From Pedococcus cremeus (GTDB taxonomy: Bacteria; Actinomycetota; Actinomycetes; Actinomycetales; Dermatophilaceae): 64,000 bases of DNA. The notes under the pieces were generated by a model. It was not told the origin of the DNA. It saw nothing but the letters and a program-made list of their open reading frames with translations, and did not search any database. The position numbers and the translations under genes were made by a program. Shown in pieces: positions 1 through 8,369 of the stretch. The stretch spans positions 62,001 through 126,000 of the forward strand of contig NZ_FOHB01000011.1 of assembly GCF_900111375.1 (NCBI RefSeq), in the 5' to 3' direction. Position 1 is the first letter of the stretch; each line of letters starts with the position of its first letter.

Positions 1-1
1 C

Positions 2-316
2 CAGCCGCACCTCTACTCGCGGACCCGCGACTTCGCGACCGAGTTCGCCGCAGCCCTGGCGCCGGCCGACATCGTGCTGCTCATGGAGGTCTACGGTGCC
101 CGCGAGGACCCCATCCCGGGAGTCTCCTCCGAGCTCATCGCCGACGCCCTGCTGGCCCTGCGGCCCGACGCCGACGTCGAGGTCGTCTCCTCGTGGTCGG
201 CCGTGGCCGGTGAGGCGGCCCGGCGCGCCCGTGCCGGGGACCTCGTCATGACGGTGGGGGCCGGCGACGTCACCATGGTCGGCCCGGAGATCCTGCGGGC
301 GCTGCGGGACGCATGA
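2..316 (+). CDS. murC: UDP-N-acetylmuramate--L-alanine ligase MurC, C-terminal 104 residues (5' end outside window)
   Basis: Only the end of the gene is present, read in frame from base 2. The visible part is the C-terminal Mur-ligase domain: a QPHLYSRTRDF stretch, then DIVLLMEVYGAREDPIPGVSS and a closing segment GDLVMTVGAGDVTMVGPEIL, which is the usual end of actinobacterial MurC. The enzyme adds L-alanine to UDP-MurNAc in the cytoplasm, the first step of stem-peptide synthesis. Its stop overlaps the ftsQ start in an ATGA, so the two are translationally coupled inside the dcw cluster. Confidence 0.9.
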   Translation, partial: QPHLYSRTRDFATEFAAALAPADIVLLMEVYGAREDPIPGVSSELIADALLALRPDADVEVVSSWSAVAGEAARRARAGDLVMTVGAGDVTMVGPEILRALRDA

Positions 317-1065
317 GCCGGCGCACGAGCACACTCCCGCCGCGGGGCCTCGCCTCCTCGCGCGAGCGGTTCCAGGTCCGGGCGGACCGGGTCCGGCGCC
401 GCCCGTGGCGGCTGACCGCCTGGGTGGTGGCGGTCCTGGCCCTCGTCGCCGGGCTCGTCTGGCTCGTCGCCTTCAGCCCCGTGCTCGCGGTCCGCACGGT
501 GGAGGTGGTGGGCGTGCCGGCCGACGAGGTGAGGCCGATCAGGTCGCTGGCCGCGGTGCCCCTGGGCACCCCGTTGGCCCGGGTCGACGACACCGCGGTG
601 GCCGACCGGGTGCGCCAGCGGGCCACCCTGGCCGACGTCTCGATCGAGCGGTCCTGGCCGTCCACGCTGGTCATCCACGCCAGCCCCCGGGTGCCCGTCC
701 TGGTGGCCAAGAACCCTCAAGGTCAACTTCACGTTGTGGATTCTCGGGGGGTGGCATATGCGCAGGTCAGGACCGCTCCCAAGGGGGTTCCGATGGTGCA
801 CACCGCCTCGAAGGCAGCCCTCTCCCGCGATGCCCTCATGGCGGCCGTCGACGTCGTTGAGGTGCTGCCGCCGGCCCTGCAGAAGGAGACGACCAACGTC
901 ACCGTCAGCGGCGCCAACCTGGTGACGATGCGGGTGCGCGGCACTACCGTCGTCTGGGGCGGAGTGGGCCAGCCGGAGAAGAAGCTCGGCGTCATGACGG
1001 CGCTGCTGAAGGGCAGGCCGAAGCTCATCGACGTGAGCGCGCCGGACACCCCCGTCACGCGGTGA
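313..1065 (+). CDS. ftsQ: Cell division protein FtsQ
   Basis: A 250-residue single-pass membrane protein of the divisome. It has a basic cytoplasmic N-terminus of about 35 residues, one membrane helix (residues about 36-57, LTAWVVAVLALVAGLVWLVAF), then a POTRA domain beginning FSPVLAVRTVEVVGV, and the FtsQ beta domain. The position between murC and ftsZ fits FtsQ. It links early and late division proteins at the septum. The start ATG overlaps the murC stop. Nothing is unusual in length or motifs. About 390 bp separate it from the preferred ftsZ start. Confidence 0.93.
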   Translation: MSRRTSTLPPRGLASSRERFQVRADRVRRRPWRLTAWVVAVLALVAGLVWLVAFSPVLAVRTVEVVGVPADEVRPIRSLAAVPLGTPLARVDDTAVADRVRQRATLADVSIERSWPSTLVIHASPRVPVLVAKNPQGQLHVVDSRGVAYAQVRTAPKGVPMVHTASKAALSRDALMAAVDVVEVLPPALQKETTNVTVSGANLVTMRVRGTTVVWGGVGQPEKKLGVMTALLKGRPKLIDVSAPDTPVTR

Positions 1066-1321
1066 GCCGAACCTCGCGCGGGCTCGAGCAGGACCTCCCG
1101 GGCCCTGCGTTGGGGACTGCATCCGGCATGCGTCCGGTACTGCGTCCGGCATGGTGGAGGACCTCGACGTAGAGTGACCGTTGAGGCTTCTGTGGCGCCT
1201 GTGACAGGCCTCGTCCAGCCCTGGTCGTCGCCGGGCAAAAAGTCGCTCAAGCAGTCTCGCGACACGCGGGGGCGGCGGTTGATTGCGCCCACCTACCCGC
1301 ATAGCGTCTGCGACGGCAGGG

Positions 1322-1350
1322 TTGACATAATTCTAACCCTCTAGTGGACA
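1322..1350 (+). promoter_or_regulatory. Putative ftsZ promoter
   Basis: A consensus -35 hexamer TTGACA lies at 1322-1327, followed by an A/T-rich stretch that stands out in the GC-rich background. No good -10 hexamer is obvious 17-19 nt downstream, so the exact -10 is uncertain. It sits about 125 nt before the preferred ftsZ start, where actinobacterial ftsZ promoters are usual. Confidence 0.4.
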
Positions 1351-1451
1351 CTGAGGCTTTTGACTTGGACTCGGGTAACCGCGACGGGGCTGCAAGTGTG
1401 AACGTGCCGGCTCGAACCACCCAGAAACGCTTTCAGGAGAGGCCCACCGAC

Positions 1452-2768
1452 GTGGCAGCACCACAGAACTACTTGGCCGTCATCAAGGTCGTCGGCATCG
1501 GCGGTGGTGGCGTCAACGCCATCAACCGGATGATCGAGGTTGGCCTCAAGGGCGTCGAGTTCATCGCCATCAACACCGACGCGCAGGCGCTCCTCATGAG
1601 TGACGCCGACGTCAAGCTCGACGTCGGCCGTGAGCTCACCCGCGGCCTCGGCGCCGGGGCCGACCCGGAGGTCGGCAAGAAGGCTGCCGAGGACCACGCG
1701 GAGGAGATCGAGGAGGTCCTCAAGGGGGCCGACATGGTCTTCGTCACCGCCGGCGAGGGTGGTGGGACCGGCACCGGTGGTGCGCCGGTCGTCGCCAAGA
1801 TCGCCCGGGGCCTCGGCGCCCTCACCATCGGTGTGGTCACCCGGCCGTTCACCTTCGAGGGCCGCCGCCGGGCCAACCAGGCCGAGTCCGGCATCCTCAA
1901 CCTCCGCGAGGAGGTCGACACGCTCATCGTCATCCCGAACGACCGGCTGCTGTCGATCAGCGACCGGGCCGTGTCGATGCTCGACGCCTTCCGCAGCGCC
2001 GACCAGGTGCTGCTCTCGGGTGTCCAGGGCATCACCGATCTCATCACCACCCCCGGCCTGATCAACCTCGACTTCGCCGACGTCAAGTCCGTCATGCAGG
2101 GCGCCGGCTCGGCCCTCATGGGCATCGGCTCCTCGCGGGGCGACGACCGCGCGGTGCAGGCGGCCGAGCTGGCGATCTCCTCGCCGCTGCTCGAGGCCAG
2201 CATCGACGGCGCCCACGGCGTCCTGCTGTCGATCCAGGGCGGCAGCGACCTCGGCCTCTTCGAGATCAACGAGGCGGCCCGGCTCGTCCAGGAGGCCGCG
2301 CACCCCGAGGCCAACATCATCTTCGGTGCCGTCATCGACGACGCCCTCGGCGACGAGGTGCGCGTGACCGTCATCGCCGCCGGTTTCGACGGTGGCGCGC
2401 CGATCAAGCGCAGCGACGAGCGCGCGATCGGTCAGATCCAGGGCTCGACGCAGCGTCAGCAGCCGCCGGCCCAGCAGCAGGCGCCGCAGGCAGCCCAGCG
2501 CCCGCAGCAGCAGGTGCCGATGTTCCCGCCGGCGCAGCAGAGCCCGCAGCAGCCCCGCCCGGTGGCCCCGCAGCCGACCGCGCAGCAGGCTCCCCAGCAC
2601 GACAACGGCCAGCAGCCGGCACCGCAGCACAGCAACGGCCAGGGTGCCCCGGCGCCTGCCGGCCAGCCGGCGCAGCACCACCAGCAGCAGGAGCCCGCCG
2701 CCCGTCCGCCGCGCACCGTCACCTTCGACGACGCCGACGACCTCGACGTGCCGGACTTCCTGAAGTAG
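1452..2768 (+). CDS. ftsZ: Cell division protein FtsZ
   Basis: FtsZ is the tubulin-like GTPase that polymerises into the Z ring. From the chosen GTG the protein is 438 residues and begins [19 protein letters not shown], the standard actinobacterial N-terminus. An AGGAGAGG ribosome site at 1435-1442 supports this start. The tubulin signature [12 protein letters not shown] is near residue 100. The globular domain ends around residue 320. A Gln/Pro/Ala-rich linker of about 100 residues follows, and then the conserved C-terminal peptide [10 protein letters not shown] that binds SepF and other partners. An in-frame GTG at 1344 would add 36 residues but lies just after the promoter and has no ribosome site. 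A strong hairpin terminator follows. Confidence 0.97.
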   Translation: MAAPQNYLAVIKVVGIGGGGVNAINRMIEVGLKGVEFIAINTDAQALLMSDADVKLDVGRELTRGLGAGADPEVGKKAAEDHAEEIEEVLKGADMVFVTAGEGGGTGTGGAPVVAKIARGLGALTIGVVTRPFTFEGRRRANQAESGILNLREEVDTLIVIPNDRLLSISDRAVSMLDAFRSADQVLLSGVQGITDLITTPGLINLDFADVKSVMQGAGSALMGIGSSRGDDRAVQAAELAISSPLLEASIDGAHGVLLSIQGGSDLGLFEINEAARLVQEAAHPEANIIFGAVIDDALGDEVRVTVIAAGFDGGAPIKRSDERAIGQIQGSTQRQQPPAQQQAPQAAQRPQQQVPMFPPAQQSPQQPRPVAPQPTAQQAPQHDNGQQPAPQHSNGQGAPAPAGQPAQHHQQQEPAARPPRTVTFDDADDLDVPDFLK

Positions 2769-2820
2769 CACCGCCTCGAGCAGGACCGCGGTGCCACGTC
2801 TGCGCCGCACACCACAGCCG

Positions 2821-2850
2821 AAGGGCCGCCCGGAGCACCGGGCGGCCCTT
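2821..2850 (+). terminator. Intrinsic terminator-like hairpin after ftsZ
   Basis: A perfect 13-bp inverted repeat (2821-2833 and 2838-2850) closes on an AGCA loop. It sits 52 bp after the ftsZ stop. There is no U tract, as is usual in high-GC actinobacteria. It would fall inside the next gene if that gene started at the first in-frame codon, which argues for the later start of pgeF. Confidence 0.75.
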
Positions 2851-2867
2851 CGCCGTCACCGGTGGCA

Positions 2868-2873
2868 TACGGT
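2868..2873 (+). promoter_or_regulatory. -10 box TACGGT for a leaderless pgeF
   Basis: TACGGT matches the actinobacterial TAnnnT -10 and lies 7 nt before the GTG at 2881. Transcription would therefore start at or next to the start codon. It is contained in a GGCATACGGT word. Confidence 0.5.
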
Positions 2874-2880
2874 GTCGCCT

Positions 2881-3606
2881 GTGTTCTTCTGGCGCGAGCG
2901 GTCCGGACGTCTGGAGTGGGCCTTCACCGACCGGCAGGGCGGCACGAGCGGGGCGCCCTACGACGCCCTCAACCTCGGTGGTCACGTCGGCGACGACCCT
3001 GCCGCGGTCACCGGCAACCGCGAGGCGCTCGCCGCGTCGCTGGGCCGGGCACCCCAGGAGCTGCTCTTCCTCGACCAGTGCCACGGCACCGAGGTCGTCG
3101 TGGCCGACGGTCCGTGGCCCGACGGGCAGGCCCCGACGGCCGACGGCGTCGTCACCACCACCCCCGGCCTGGCCGTCGCCGTGCTGGTCGCCGACTGCAC
3201 CCCGGTTCTGCTGGCCGACCCCGAGGCCGGCGTCGTGGGTGCCGTGCACGCCGGCCGACCCGGCATGACGAGTGGGATCATCGACCGCGCCGTGCTGGTG
3301 ATGCGCGAGGCCGGCGCCCGCACGATCCGCGCGGCGGTGGGGCCATCGGTCTGCGGCCGCTGCTACGAGGTGCCCGCCGACATGCGTGACGCCGCGGCTG
3401 CGGTGTCACCGGAGTCCTGCGCGGTCTCCTGGGCGGGCACGCCCGCCATCGACGTCGCGGCCGGAGTGGTGGCACAGCTGCGTGCGAACGACGTTGCGGT
3501 GCAGTGGGTCCCGGGCTGCACGCGTGAGTCCGACGAGCTCTACTCGTACCGCCGGGACGGCCGCACCGGCCGGTTCGCCGGCGTGGTGCAGCTGGTGTCC
3601 TCATGA
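2881..3606 (+). CDS. pgeF: Peptidoglycan editing factor PgeF (YfiH / LACC1 family)
   Basis: A 241-residue member of the YfiH/LACC1 family, described as a multicopper oxidase-like or purine-nucleoside-active fold; in E. coli the protein prevents misincorporation of serine into peptidoglycan. Visible family motifs are FLDQCHGTEVVVAD, VLVADCTPVLLAD, VGAVHAGRPG and GPSVCGRCYEV, with the His-Cys-His metal ligands in place. GTG 2881 is preferred because a -10 box ends 7 nt before it and no Shine-Dalgarno is seen; GTG 2872 is an alternative. The stop overlaps the start of the next gene (ATGA). The position between ftsZ and yggS is the actinobacterial norm. Confidence 0.9.
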   Translation: MFFWRERSGRLEWAFTDRQGGTSGAPYDALNLGGHVGDDPAAVTGNREALAASLGRAPQELLFLDQCHGTEVVVADGPWPDGQAPTADGVVTTTPGLAVAVLVADCTPVLLADPEAGVVGAVHAGRPGMTSGIIDRAVLVMREAGARTIRAAVGPSVCGRCYEVPADMRDAAAAVSPESCAVSWAGTPAIDVAAGVVAQLRANDVAVQWVPGCTRESDELYSYRRDGRTGRFAGVVQLVSS

Positions 3607-4304
3607 GCCGCCGCGACGAGCTGGCGGCCGGCCTGGCCGCCGTCCGGGCGCGGGTCGAGCAGGCCTGCGCCGCCTCCGGGCGCCGCCCCGACGAGCTCGA
3701 GCTCATCGCCGTGACGAAGTTCTTCCCCGCCTCCGACGCCGACCTGCTCGCCGAGCTCGGCGTCCGGCACATCGGGGAGAACCGCCACCAGGAGGCGGCG
3801 GAGAAGGTCGCGGCGCTGCGGCACCGTGACCAGCTCACCGTCCACTTCATCGGCCAGCTCCAGACCAACAAGGCCGCCGCGGTGGCGATGTATGCCGACG
3901 TCGTCCAGTCCGTCGACCGGCTGCGCCTCGTCGACGCCCTCCAGAGGGGTGCCCACCGGGCCGGGCGACGGCTCGGGGTGCTGGTGCAGGTCTCCCTCGA
4001 CGAGGCCGACCACGAGGGCCGGGCGGGGGCCGCTCCCGAGGAGGTGCCCCTCCTGGCCGACGCCGTCGCCCAGGCGCCCGACCTCGAGCTGCTGGGCGTC
4101 ATGGCGGTCGCACCCCTCGGGGCCGACCCGGCACCTGCCTTCGCCCGCCTGCGGGAGGTGGCCCGCGGCATACAGGAGGACCACCCCGACGCGACCTGGG
4201 TGTCGGCCGGCATGAGCGCCGACCTCGAGGCCGCCATCGCCCACGGGGCGACACACCTGCGTGTCGGCAGCGCAATCCTCGGATCTCGTCCGTCACTTCG
4301 GTAA
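3603..4304 (+). CDS. YggS-family pyridoxal phosphate homeostasis protein
   Basis: A 233-residue YggS/PLPBP protein, a single-domain alanine racemase N-terminal-like barrel that binds PLP and buffers its level. The PLP lysine lies in ELIAVTKFFPASD (near residue 38), and GENRHQEAAEK, VHFIGQLQTNKAAA, QVSLD and LGVMAVAPLG follow in family order. The C-terminal WVSAGMSADLEAAIAHGATHLRVGSAILG is the phosphate-binding end. It is translationally coupled to pgeF and sits just before sepF. Confidence 0.93.
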   Translation: MSRRDELAAGLAAVRARVEQACAASGRRPDELELIAVTKFFPASDADLLAELGVRHIGENRHQEAAEKVAALRHRDQLTVHFIGQLQTNKAAAVAMYADVVQSVDRLRLVDALQRGAHRAGRRLGVLVQVSLDEADHEGRAGAAPEEVPLLADAVAQAPDLELLGVMAVAPLGADPAPAFARLREVARGIQEDHPDATWVSAGMSADLEAAIAHGATHLRVGSAILGSRPSLR

Positions 4305-4389
4305 CTTCAGCCGCGAACCGCAACCGTGCGGCGTCACCGCACGCTGACCCGGACAACAGACCCGCACGACAGACCAAAAGGGAGCTCTC

Positions 4390-4875
4390 ATGGCAGGGGC
4401 GCTGCGCAAGACGATGGTGTACCTCGGGCTCGCTGAGGACGACGAGCGCTACGAGGGCTACGACGACTACGACTACGACGAGCCGCAGCGCGATGCGCAC
4501 CGCGAGCCGCAGCAGCAGGAGCGCTCGGCCGCCGTCATGCCCCTGCCGCAGCGCACGCCGGTCGCGGCCGTGGTGCGCGATGTCGAGGTGGGTGGCCTGA
4601 ACCGGATCACCACGATCCACCCGCGGACCTACAACGAGGCGAAGAACATCGGCGAGAGCTTCCGCGACGGCACGCCGGTGATCATGAACCTGTCCGACAT
4701 GGACGACTCCGACGCCAAGCGCCTGGTCGACTTCGCGGCCGGCCTGGTCTTCGGCCTGCACGGCTCCATCGAGCGGGTGACCTCCAAGGTGTTCCTGCTC
4801 TCGCCGGCGCACGTCGAGGTCTCGGCCGAGGAGAGCGCGGCCGCCCCGGCGCGCGGCCTGTTCAACCAGAGCTGA
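4390..4875 (+). CDS. sepF: Cell division protein SepF
   Basis: SepF (161 residues) is the membrane anchor of FtsZ in Actinomycetota, which lack FtsA. The N-terminus, [18 protein letters not shown], is the amphipathic membrane-binding helix. An acidic Tyr/Asp/Glu-rich linker follows, and the SepF core from about residue 70 includes [22 protein letters not shown] and [28 protein letters not shown] ribosome site (AAAGGGAG) lies just before the ATG. The gene follows yggS by about 85 bp. Confidence 0.95.
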   Translation: MAGALRKTMVYLGLAEDDERYEGYDDYDYDEPQRDAHREPQQQERSAAVMPLPQRTPVAAVVRDVEVGGLNRITTIHPRTYNEAKNIGESFRDGTPVIMNLSDMDDSDAKRLVDFAAGLVFGLHGSIERVTSKVFLLSPAHVEVSAEESAAAPARGLFNQS

Positions 4876-4929
4876 GCCGCTCCTGACCCGCTCGGTCGCC
4901 GCACGACCTGACATGGCACGCTGACCGCC

Positions 4930-5217
4930 ATGAGACTCGGCGTCGTCGGCAGCATCCTCGACTTCCTGCTGTACATCTTCTTCATCCTGCTCATCGGACG
5001 ACTGGTCCTGGACTGGGTGCAGGTGTTCGCACGGGAGTGGCGCCCGCGCGGCGTCGTGCTGGTGATCGCCGAGGCCGTCTACACGGTGACCGACCCGCCA
5101 CTGAAGGCGATCCGCAAGGTGGTGCCGCCGCTGAGCCTGGGCTCGGTGCGGATCGACCTGGCCTTCCTCATCCTGATGCTCGGCGTCTCCATCCTCATGG
5201 GTGTCATCCAGAGCTGA
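4930..5217 (+). CDS. YggT-family membrane protein
   Basis: A 95-residue integral membrane protein of the YggT family. It has two hydrophobic segments: residues about 5-25 (GSILDFLLYIFFILLIGRLV) and the C-terminal IDLAFLILMLGVSILMGVI. The conserved loop between them reads VYTVTDPPLKAIRKVVPPL. YggT genes regularly lie between sepF and divIVA and are thought to act in envelope growth or division; the biochemical role is not established. Confidence 0.88.
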   Translation: MRLGVVGSILDFLLYIFFILLIGRLVLDWVQVFAREWRPRGVVLVIAEAVYTVTDPPLKAIRKVVPPLSLGSVRIDLAFLILMLGVSILMGVIQS

Positions 5218-5311
5218 GCGGGCATCCAATAGGGTGAAGGCTGCCCCAGTCTCTGGGATGCTTGCGACTGCACTGCTCTTGACTGCACATGACTGCTAAC
5301 GAGGTGGCTAG

Positions 5312-6418
5312 ATGGCGCTCACGCCCGAGGATGTCCTCAACAAGAACTTCACGCCGACCCAGTTCCGTCGGGGGTACGACGAACGCGAGGTCGACGACTT
5401 CCTGGACGAGGTCGTGGCCGAGATGCGTCGTCTCATCAAGGAGAGCGACGAGCTCCGCGAGCAGCTGAACGAGTGCCGTGAGAGCAAGGGCATGGCGCCC
5501 GTCGCCAAGCCCGACGCCCAGGCCGAGGCCCGCAAGGCCGCGGCCGCCAAGGAGGCCCAGGCCGCCGAGGAGAAGGTCACCGCCCAGTCGCAGGAGCGCA
5601 TCGCCACCATGCAGGCCCGTGCGGAGGAGGCCGACAAGGCGGCGCGTGAGCGCATCGCCGAGGCGACCCGTCGCGCGGAGGAGGCCGAGAAGGCCGCGCA
5701 GGAGCGGATCCGCGCCGCCGCAGAGCAGCAGTCGGCCGCCGAGCAGCAGGCGCAGCAGGCCGCCCAGCAGGCGCAGCAGGCGGCGCAGCAGCACGCCGCC
5801 CAGCAGCAGTCCGCTCAGCAGCAGGCCGCTCAGCAGCAGGCCCAGCAGGCCCAGCAGCAGGCCGCCCAGCCGGTGCCCGCCCGGGCCGAGGGTGGCTCCG
5901 AGATGGCCGCGGCTGCCGGTGGGGGCGCCAGCGCCGCGAGCCTCATCGCGCTGGCCCAGCGCCTGCACGACGAGCACGTCGGTGAGGGCGAGACCACCCG
6001 TGACCGCCTCATCTCCGAGGGCCAGGCGCGCCACGACGACCTGGTCCAGACCGGTCAGGCCCGTCACGACGAGCTGATCCAGACCGGCCAGGCCCGTCAC
6101 GACGAGCTGATCCAGACGGGGCAGACGCGCCACGACGAGCTGATCAAGGACGCCACCACGCGTCACGAGCAGATGATCACCGAGGCTCGCGAGCGCTCGA
6201 CCGGCATGGTGCACGAGGCCCAGCAGAAGAAGAACCAGATCCTCGAGCAGCTCAACCGCGAGCGCGGCCTGCTGGAGAAGAAGATCGACGAGCTCCGGGG
6301 CTTCGAGCGCGACTACCGCGCCCGCCTGAAGTCCTACATCGAGGGCCAGCTCGAGCAGCTCGACCACACCGGGGTCGACCTCGAGCCCGAGGGCGAGCAG
6401 GCCCAGCAGCAGGGCTGA
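5312..6418 (+). CDS. wag31: Polar growth scaffold Wag31/DivIVA
   Basis: DivIVA/Wag31 (368 residues) marks curved membrane at poles and septa and recruits the cell-wall elongation machinery. The N-terminal membrane-binding domain is ALTPEDVLNKNFTPTQFRRGYDEREVDDFLDEVV. Charged coiled coil follows, then an Ala/Gln-rich low-complexity stretch (about residues 135-190). Four near-identical 11-residue units built on QARHDELIQTG start at residue 238, and degenerate 11-residue units continue to about residue 320. The 11-residue period points to a hendecad coiled coil. A GAGGTGG ribosome site precedes the ATG. Confidence 0.95.
   Translation: MALTPEDVLNKNFTPTQFRRGYDEREVDDFLDEVVAEMRRLIKESDELREQLNECRESKGMAPVAKPDAQAEARKAAAAKEAQAAEEKVTAQSQERIATMQARAEEADKAARERIAEATRRAEEAEKAAQERIRAAAEQQSAAEQQAQQAAQQAQQAAQQHAAQQQSAQQQAAQQQAQQAQQQAAQPVPARAEGGSEMAAAAGGGASAASLIALAQRLHDEHVGEGETTRDRLISEGQARHDDLVQTGQARHDELIQTGQARHDELIQTGQTRHDELIKDATTRHEQMITEARERSTGMVHEAQQKKNQILEQLNRERGLLEKKIDELRGFERDYRARLKSYIEGQLEQLDHTGVDLEPEGEQAQQQG
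6023..6154 (+). repeat. In-frame 33-bp tandem repeat inside wag31
   Basis: Four consecutive 33-bp units (6023, 6056, 6089 and 6122) encode QARHDDLVQTG, QARHDELIQTG, QARHDELIQTG and QTRHDELIKDA. The unit keeps the reading frame and the 11-residue coiled-coil period. Confidence 0.85.
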
Positions 6419-6446
6419 GCACCCTCACCGCACGCAGTCGCCAGAG

Positions 6447-6481
6447 GGCGCCGACCCGCACGGATGTGCGTGGCCGGCGCC
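6447..6481 (+). terminator. Hairpin terminator after wag31
   Basis: An imperfect 15-16 bp inverted repeat (6447-6461 and 6466-6481) closes on a GGAT loop and is followed by TTCGGCGTTTCC. It lies 28 bp after the wag31 stop. Confidence 0.65.
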
Positions 6482-6524
6482 TTCGGCGTTTCCTGAGTGG
6501 CGGCTGCGAGTCTGCGTTTTGCCG

Positions 6525-6553
6525 TTGAGTACCGCCGGTCCAGGACTTATCCT
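6525..6553 (+). promoter_or_regulatory. Promoter of the DksA-type gene
   Basis: A -35 TTGAGT (6525-6530) and a -10 TATCCT (6548-6553) are 17 bp apart, ahead of the zinc-finger gene. Confidence 0.5.
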
Positions 6554-6609
6554 CGCCGCACCTGACCGCGCCCGTGGGGACGGGCGCACCGCGACCCAAG
6601 GGGCCTGCC

Positions 6610-7761
6610 ATGGCTGCACGGACGGCGACCGCCGCCACGAGAAGTGGTTCGAGCGCGTCGAAGAAGGGTTCACCGGCCAAGGCTGAGACGAAGTCCGCCT
6701 CCGCCGTCACCAAGGCCGCCTCGGCCGTGAAGAAGGCGGCCTCCGGTGTGAGGAAGGCCGCCTCGGGCGTGACGTCGAGACCGGCGAAGAAGGCACCACC
6801 GGCGAAGAAGGCGGCACCGGCGAAGAAGAGCGCACCGGCAACGACGGCCAAGAAGGTCGCGACGTCGAAGACGGCCGCACCCACGAAGAAGGCGCCCACG
6901 AAGGCGGCACCCGCCAAGGCGGCGTCGGCCACGAAGGCGGCACCCACGAAGGCGGCACCCACGAAGGCGGCGTCGGCCACGAAGGCGGCACCGGCGAAGA
7001 AGGCAGCAGCACCCGCCAAGAAGAGCGCACCCGCGAAGAAGGCGGTGGCCACGAAGGCCGCAGCGGCCACGACCCCGGCGAGGAAGGCCACCACGACCGG
7101 CAAAGCCGGTACCAAGGCCCCTACCGGGGCCACGGGCCGGGCCAGTAGGAATACCGCAACCAAGGCCGCAGCAAGCCAGGCTTCTCCGGGAAGGACAGCC
7201 GCACCCATGAAGAACACCACGCCCGCGAAGAAGGCCGCCTCGAGCACGGCAACACCGGTCACGAAGACCGCGACGAAGGCAGCGGTGAAGAAGACCACCG
7301 CCGCGAAGAAGACCACCCAGAAGGCAGGCGCGACCTCCGGTGGTCGCACCAGGCAGCCGGCGACGCCGCAGTCGCTGCGGGTCCGTGAGGACGAGACGCC
7401 GTGGACCGCCGAGGAGCTGGCCGAGGTGCGCGCCTCCATCGAGGCCGACGTGGCCCACCTGCGCGAGGAGATCCAGGTCGCCGAGGCCGATCTTGTGGGC
7501 CTGATGCGTGACGGTGGCGACGGCGCGGGCGACGACCAGGCCGACGCGGGAGCCATGACGTTCGAGAGGGAGCACGAGATCTCGGTGGCCAACAACGCCC
7601 GAGAGATGCTCATCCAGAACCTGCACGCCCTCGAACGGCTCGACGACGGCACGTACGGGATCTGCGAGTCCTGCGGCAACCCGATCGGCAAACTTCGCCT
7701 TCAGGCCGCTCCTCGTGCGACCCTATGCATGCCATGCAAGACGAAGCAGGAGCGCCGCTGA
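6610..7761 (+). CDS. TraR/DksA-type zinc-finger protein with long Lys/Ala/Pro histone-like tail
   Basis: The 383-residue protein has two very different parts. Residues 1 to about 250 are low-complexity Lys/Ala/Pro/Thr with many AAPAKKAAP- and [10 protein letters not shown]-like repeats, resembling the tails of histone H1 and HupB. The last ~130 residues form a DksA/TraR-type module with a helical hairpin ([20 protein letters not shown]) and a four-cysteine zinc site, [10 protein letters not shown] then CMPCK. By family, DksA-like proteins bind the RNA polymerase secondary channel; the tail suggests DNA or RNA binding, which is inference. ATG 6610 is preferred (AAGGGG upstream); a GTG at 6574 would add 12 residues. 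It overlaps lspA. Confidence 0.85.
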   Translation: MAARTATAATRSGSSASKKGSPAKAETKSASAVTKAASAVKKAASGVRKAASGVTSRPAKKAPPAKKAAPAKKSAPATTAKKVATSKTAAPTKKAPTKAAPAKAASATKAAPTKAAPTKAASATKAAPAKKAAAPAKKSAPAKKAVATKAAAATTPARKATTTGKAGTKAPTGATGRASRNTATKAAASQASPGRTAAPMKNTTPAKKAASSTATPVTKTATKAAVKKTTAAKKTTQKAGATSGGRTRQPATPQSLRVREDETPWTAEELAEVRASIEADVAHLREEIQVAEADLVGLMRDGGDGAGDDQADAGAMTFEREHEISVANNAREMLIQNLHALERLDDGTYGICESCGNPIGKLRLQAAPRATLCMPCKTKQERR

Positions 7762-8369
7762 TCGCTGCGCACGACGAGACCATCCCGCCCGAGCAGAAAA
7801 CCGCGCAGCGCAGCCGGCTCTTCGCCGTCCTCGGCACCACCGCCGCCCTGGTGCTGGTGCTCGACCAGCTGACCAAGCTGTGGGCTCTGCGCGCCCTGAC
7901 GCCGGGCGAGCCCATCGACGTGGTGGGGACGCTGATCCGGCTGAACCTCATCCGCAACCCCGGTGCAGCCTTCTCGATCGGCACCGGTGCCACGTGGGTG
8001 CTGACGCTGATCGCGTGCGGCGTGCTCGTGTTCATCCTGGTCACCGCGCGACGCCTGGGCAGTGTGACCTGGGCGTGGGCGCTCGGGCTCCTGCTCGGGG
8101 GCTCGGTGGGCAACCTCTCCGACCGGCTGTTCCGCGAGCCGGGCCCGGGCCGGGGCCACGTGGTGGACTTCATCGACTACTTCGGCTGGTTCATCGGCAA
8201 CGTCGCCGACGTCGCCATCGTGGGCGCGGCCTGCGTCATCGCCGTGCTGGCGACGGTCGGGATCGGCGTCGACGGCAAGCGCGCCGAGCACGGCCGGCAC
8301 GAGGCCGGTCATGAGAAGCGCCGACACGAGCCCGGGCAGAGCGAGCAGGCGGGGGGCCACCATGAGTGA
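7725..8369 (+). CDS. lspA: Lipoprotein signal peptidase LspA (signal peptidase II)
   Basis: LspA is the aspartyl membrane protease that removes signal peptides from diacylglyceryl-prolipoproteins. The protein is 214 residues with four membrane helices (first: [24 protein letters not shown]). The catalytic aspartates sit in the family boxes GNLSDRL and NVADVAIV, and NPGAAFSIG is also present. A charged 35-residue tail ends the protein. The start overlaps the previous gene by 37 bp, implying translational coupling; ATG 7734 is an equal alternative and no clear ribosome site separates them. The stop overlaps the next gene. Confidence 0.93.
   Translation: MHAMQDEAGAPLIAAHDETIPPEQKTAQRSRLFAVLGTTAALVLVLDQLTKLWALRALTPGEPIDVVGTLIRLNLIRNPGAAFSIGTGATWVLTLIACGVLVFILVTARRLGSVTWAWALGLLLGGSVGNLSDRLFREPGPGRGHVVDFIDYFGWFIGNVADVAIVGAACVIAVLATVGIGVDGKRAEHGRHEAGHEKRRHEPGQSEQAGGHHE

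Noticed and set aside
91-1302. Long minus-strand open frame of about 400 codons opposite ftsQ
   Set aside because: It is Arg/Gly/His-rich shadow coding created by high GC, lies antisense to murC and ftsQ, and has no recognisable motif.
2791-2880. Extended N-terminus of pgeF from 2791
   Set aside because: It would run through the perfect terminator hairpin at 2821-2850 and through the -10 box; the encoded residues are Arg-rich and unlike the family.
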